Assembly (NCBI RefSeq): GCF_000421525.1
Contig: NZ_ATXE01000002.1
Coordinates: 372,001-436,000 of the forward strand
Length of the DNA stretch: 64,000 nt
DNA from: Aestuariimicrobium kwangyangense DSM 21549
GTDB taxonomy: Bacteria > Actinomycetota > Actinomycetes > Propionibacteriales > Propionibacteriaceae
Reading direction: 5' to 3'
A model generated the notes under the pieces. It did no database searches. It was given only the letters and a program-made list of their open reading frames with translations, and had not been told where the DNA came from. A program made the translations under genes and the position numbers. Below, piece after piece: positions 62,940-64,000 of this stretch (positions are counted from its first letter, which is position 1; each line of letters starts with the position of its first letter).

Positions 62940-63398
62940 ATGCTTTCGCCCATGAACCTTCCGCTGCACCCGCTGTTCGTCCACCTGCCGGTCGTCCTCT
63001 TCCCGCTCGCCGCGATCGCCGGCATCGTCCACGTGGCGGTCAAGCGCTGGCGTGGTCACCTGCTGTGGCCGACCGCTGTCGCTGCCCTGGTGGCCTTCCT
63101 CGCCACCCTGGTCGCCCGGACGACCGGCGAGGACCTGGCCCAGAGGTTCCCCGGCGAGGCCGCCCAGGTGGCGGTGCACGAGCAGTACTCCAGTCTGCTG
63201 GTGGCCGCCGGCTCCGCCTTCGGACTCGGCATCCTGCTGGCGCTGCTCACCCGCCCGGGTACCGGCTTCGGCCCGCGGTTGAAGCCGGGCTGGGTGGCCC
63301 TGTTGGGTCACGTGCTGATGGTGCTCGGTGGGCTCGCGGTACTCGTGACCATCGTGCTCACCGGGGACTCCGGGGCCCGGATGGTGTGGGGCGGCTGA
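62940..63398 (+). CDS. DUF2231 family membrane protein
   Basis: A 152-residue protein with four membrane helices. LHPLFVHLPVVLFPLA near the start, VHEQYSSLLVAAG in the middle and TGDSGARMVWG at the end are DUF2231 signatures, including the paired histidines that may bind a cofactor or metal. Function unknown. ATG at 62940 or 62952. Followed by a strong hairpin. Confidence 0.83.
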   Translation: MLSPMNLPLHPLFVHLPVVLFPLAAIAGIVHVAVKRWRGHLLWPTAVAALVAFLATLVARTTGEDLAQRFPGEAAQVAVHEQYSSLLVAAGSAFGLGILLALLTRPGTGFGPRLKPGWVALLGHVLMVLGGLAVLVTIVLTGDSGARMVWGG

Positions 63399-63413
63399 GC
63401 CAGCCCCACACCA
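63382..63413. terminator. Bidirectional terminator between DUF2231 and gltD
   Basis: A perfect 11-base-pair stem (TGGTGTGGGGC / GCCCCACACCA) with a 10-base loop, overlapping the DUF2231 stop codon and ending 13 bases before the convergent gltD stop. It is the strongest hairpin I found in the window and can serve both strands. Confidence 0.75.
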
Positions 63414-63425
63414 CCTTGTCTGGAC

Positions 63426-64000
63426 TCAGGCCAGCATCTGGCGTACCTGCGGCCCGATCGGCCGCGGGAGCGCCGATGCGGTGCCCGACAGGAACGAGTC
63501 GACCCCCTGGGCAGCCGAACGACCCTCGGCGATGGCCCACACGATCAGGGACTGGCCACGTCCGGCGTCCCCACAGGCGAACACGCCCGGCACGGTGGTC
63601 TGGTACGACTCGTCGCGCTTGATGTTGCCGCGCTCGTCGATCTCGCAGCCCAACTGGCTGACCACGGTGTCGGTCTCGGGACCGGTGAAGCCCATCGCCA
63701 ACAGCACCAGTTCGGCCTCGATCTCGCGCTCGGTGCCGGGCACGGGCTGGAACCTGCCGTCGACGAACTCGACCTCCGACAGCTGCAGAGCCCGCAGGTT
63801 GCCCTCGTCATCGCCGAGGAACTGCGAGGTCGAGCTGGCGTAGACGCGGTCACCGCCCTCCTCGTGGGCCGAACTCACCCGGAAGATCATCGGGTAGGTG
63901 GGCCACGGCTGATGGGCCGGACGGGCCTCCGGAGGCATCGGCATGATCTCGAGCTGGGTGACCGAGGCAGCCCCTTGGCGCAGCGACGTACCCAGGCAGT
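63426..64000 (-). CDS. gltD: Glutamate synthase small subunit, C-terminal part
   Basis: The gene enters from the right edge; 190 codons are present. QLEIMPMPPEARP, WPTYPMIFRVSSAHEEGG and VLLAMGFTGPE followed by VFACGDAGRGQSLIVWAI (FAD-binding) are the GltD signature of the NAD(P)H-linked beta subunit, which passes electrons to the large subunit to make glutamate from glutamine and 2-oxoglutarate. The iron-sulfur and NAD sites lie outside the window. Confidence 0.93.
   Translation of the reverse strand, partial: CLGTSLRQGAASVTQLEIMPMPPEARPAHQPWPTYPMIFRVSSAHEEGGDRVYASSTSQFLGDDEGNLRALQLSEVEFVDGRFQPVPGTEREIEAELVLLAMGFTGPETDTVVSQLGCEIDERGNIKRDESYQTTVPGVFACGDAGRGQSLIVWAIAEGRSAAQGVDSFLSGTASALPRPIGPQVRQMLA

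Overview
The window is a high-GC actinobacterial chromosome segment, very probably from a member of the Propionibacteriales (Propionibacteriaceae-like). The sequence shows this through mycobacterial-type integration host factor (mihF) beside gmk and rpoZ, a PriA lacking helicase motifs, a type 2 PyrF, a PriA-type HisA, a PHP-domain DnaE1, the order yebC-ruvC-ruvA-ruvB-yajC-secD-secF-apt-rel, frequent GTG starts and TANNNT -10 boxes. The family assignment is inference; no rRNA or tRNA gene is present. Almost all housekeeping genes lie on the minus strand.

Region 1 (1-12.8 kb, minus): carA-carB-pyrD-pyrF, then mihF-gmk-rpoZ, metK, priA, fmt and the start of rsmB. It covers pyrimidine synthesis, nucleoid and RNA polymerase factors, S-adenosylmethionine synthesis and translation initiation. 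coaBC, usual between rpoZ and metK, and pyrR-pyrB-pyrC, often upstream of carA, are not here.

Region 2 (12.8-18.0 kb) is accessory: a heparinase II/III-like protein (+), a methyltransferase (-), a DUF222/HNH protein (+) and an ADP-ribosylglycohydrolase homologue (-) that lacks its N-terminal metal-binding block. The last gene is coupled to nusB, which follows efp.

Region 3 (19.1-24.4 kb) is a second accessory block: an L-fucose-type oxidative sugar-acid cluster. L-fuconate dehydratase, an aldo/keto reductase, a lactonase-type amidohydrolase and a pentapeptide-repeat protein run rightward; an SDR and a FadR-type GntR regulator run leftward. The shared divergent promoter holds two copies of a GACATCCGATG-type operator.

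Region 4 (24.4-29.6 kb, minus): ruvX-mltG-aroE-aroC-aroK-aroB, the shikimate core with cell-wall and RNA/recombination housekeeping genes. Region 5 (29.6-39.0 kb): alaS, rarA, a dienelactone hydrolase, aspS and hisS (minus), and a DUF349 gene (+). Region 6 (39-50.4 kb, minus): rel, a K+ channel, apt, secF-secD-yajC, ruvB-ruvA-ruvC, yebC and a tandem GNAT gene. ruvC has a LexA-type SOS box over its start codon.

Region 7 (50.4-56.5 kb, minus): hisD-hisC-hisB-hisA followed, in translational coupling, by a fatty acyl-CoA reductase/HAD fusion; hisH and hisF are missing from their usual places. Region 8 (56.5-64 kb): DUF554 (+), DUF2567-like (-), dnaE1 (-), an MFS exporter (-), DUF2231 (+) and the end of gltD (-), with a strong shared terminator between the last two.

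Genes are tightly packed. Many neighbours overlap by ATGA or GTGA (fmt/rsmB, efp/nusB, nusB/ADP-ribosylglycohydrolase, aroC/aroK/aroB, ruvC/A/B, hisD/C/B, hisA/reductase), and no gene-free stretch exceeds about 150 bases. At least four genes appear to be leaderless: a TANNNT box sits exactly 7 bases before the start codon.
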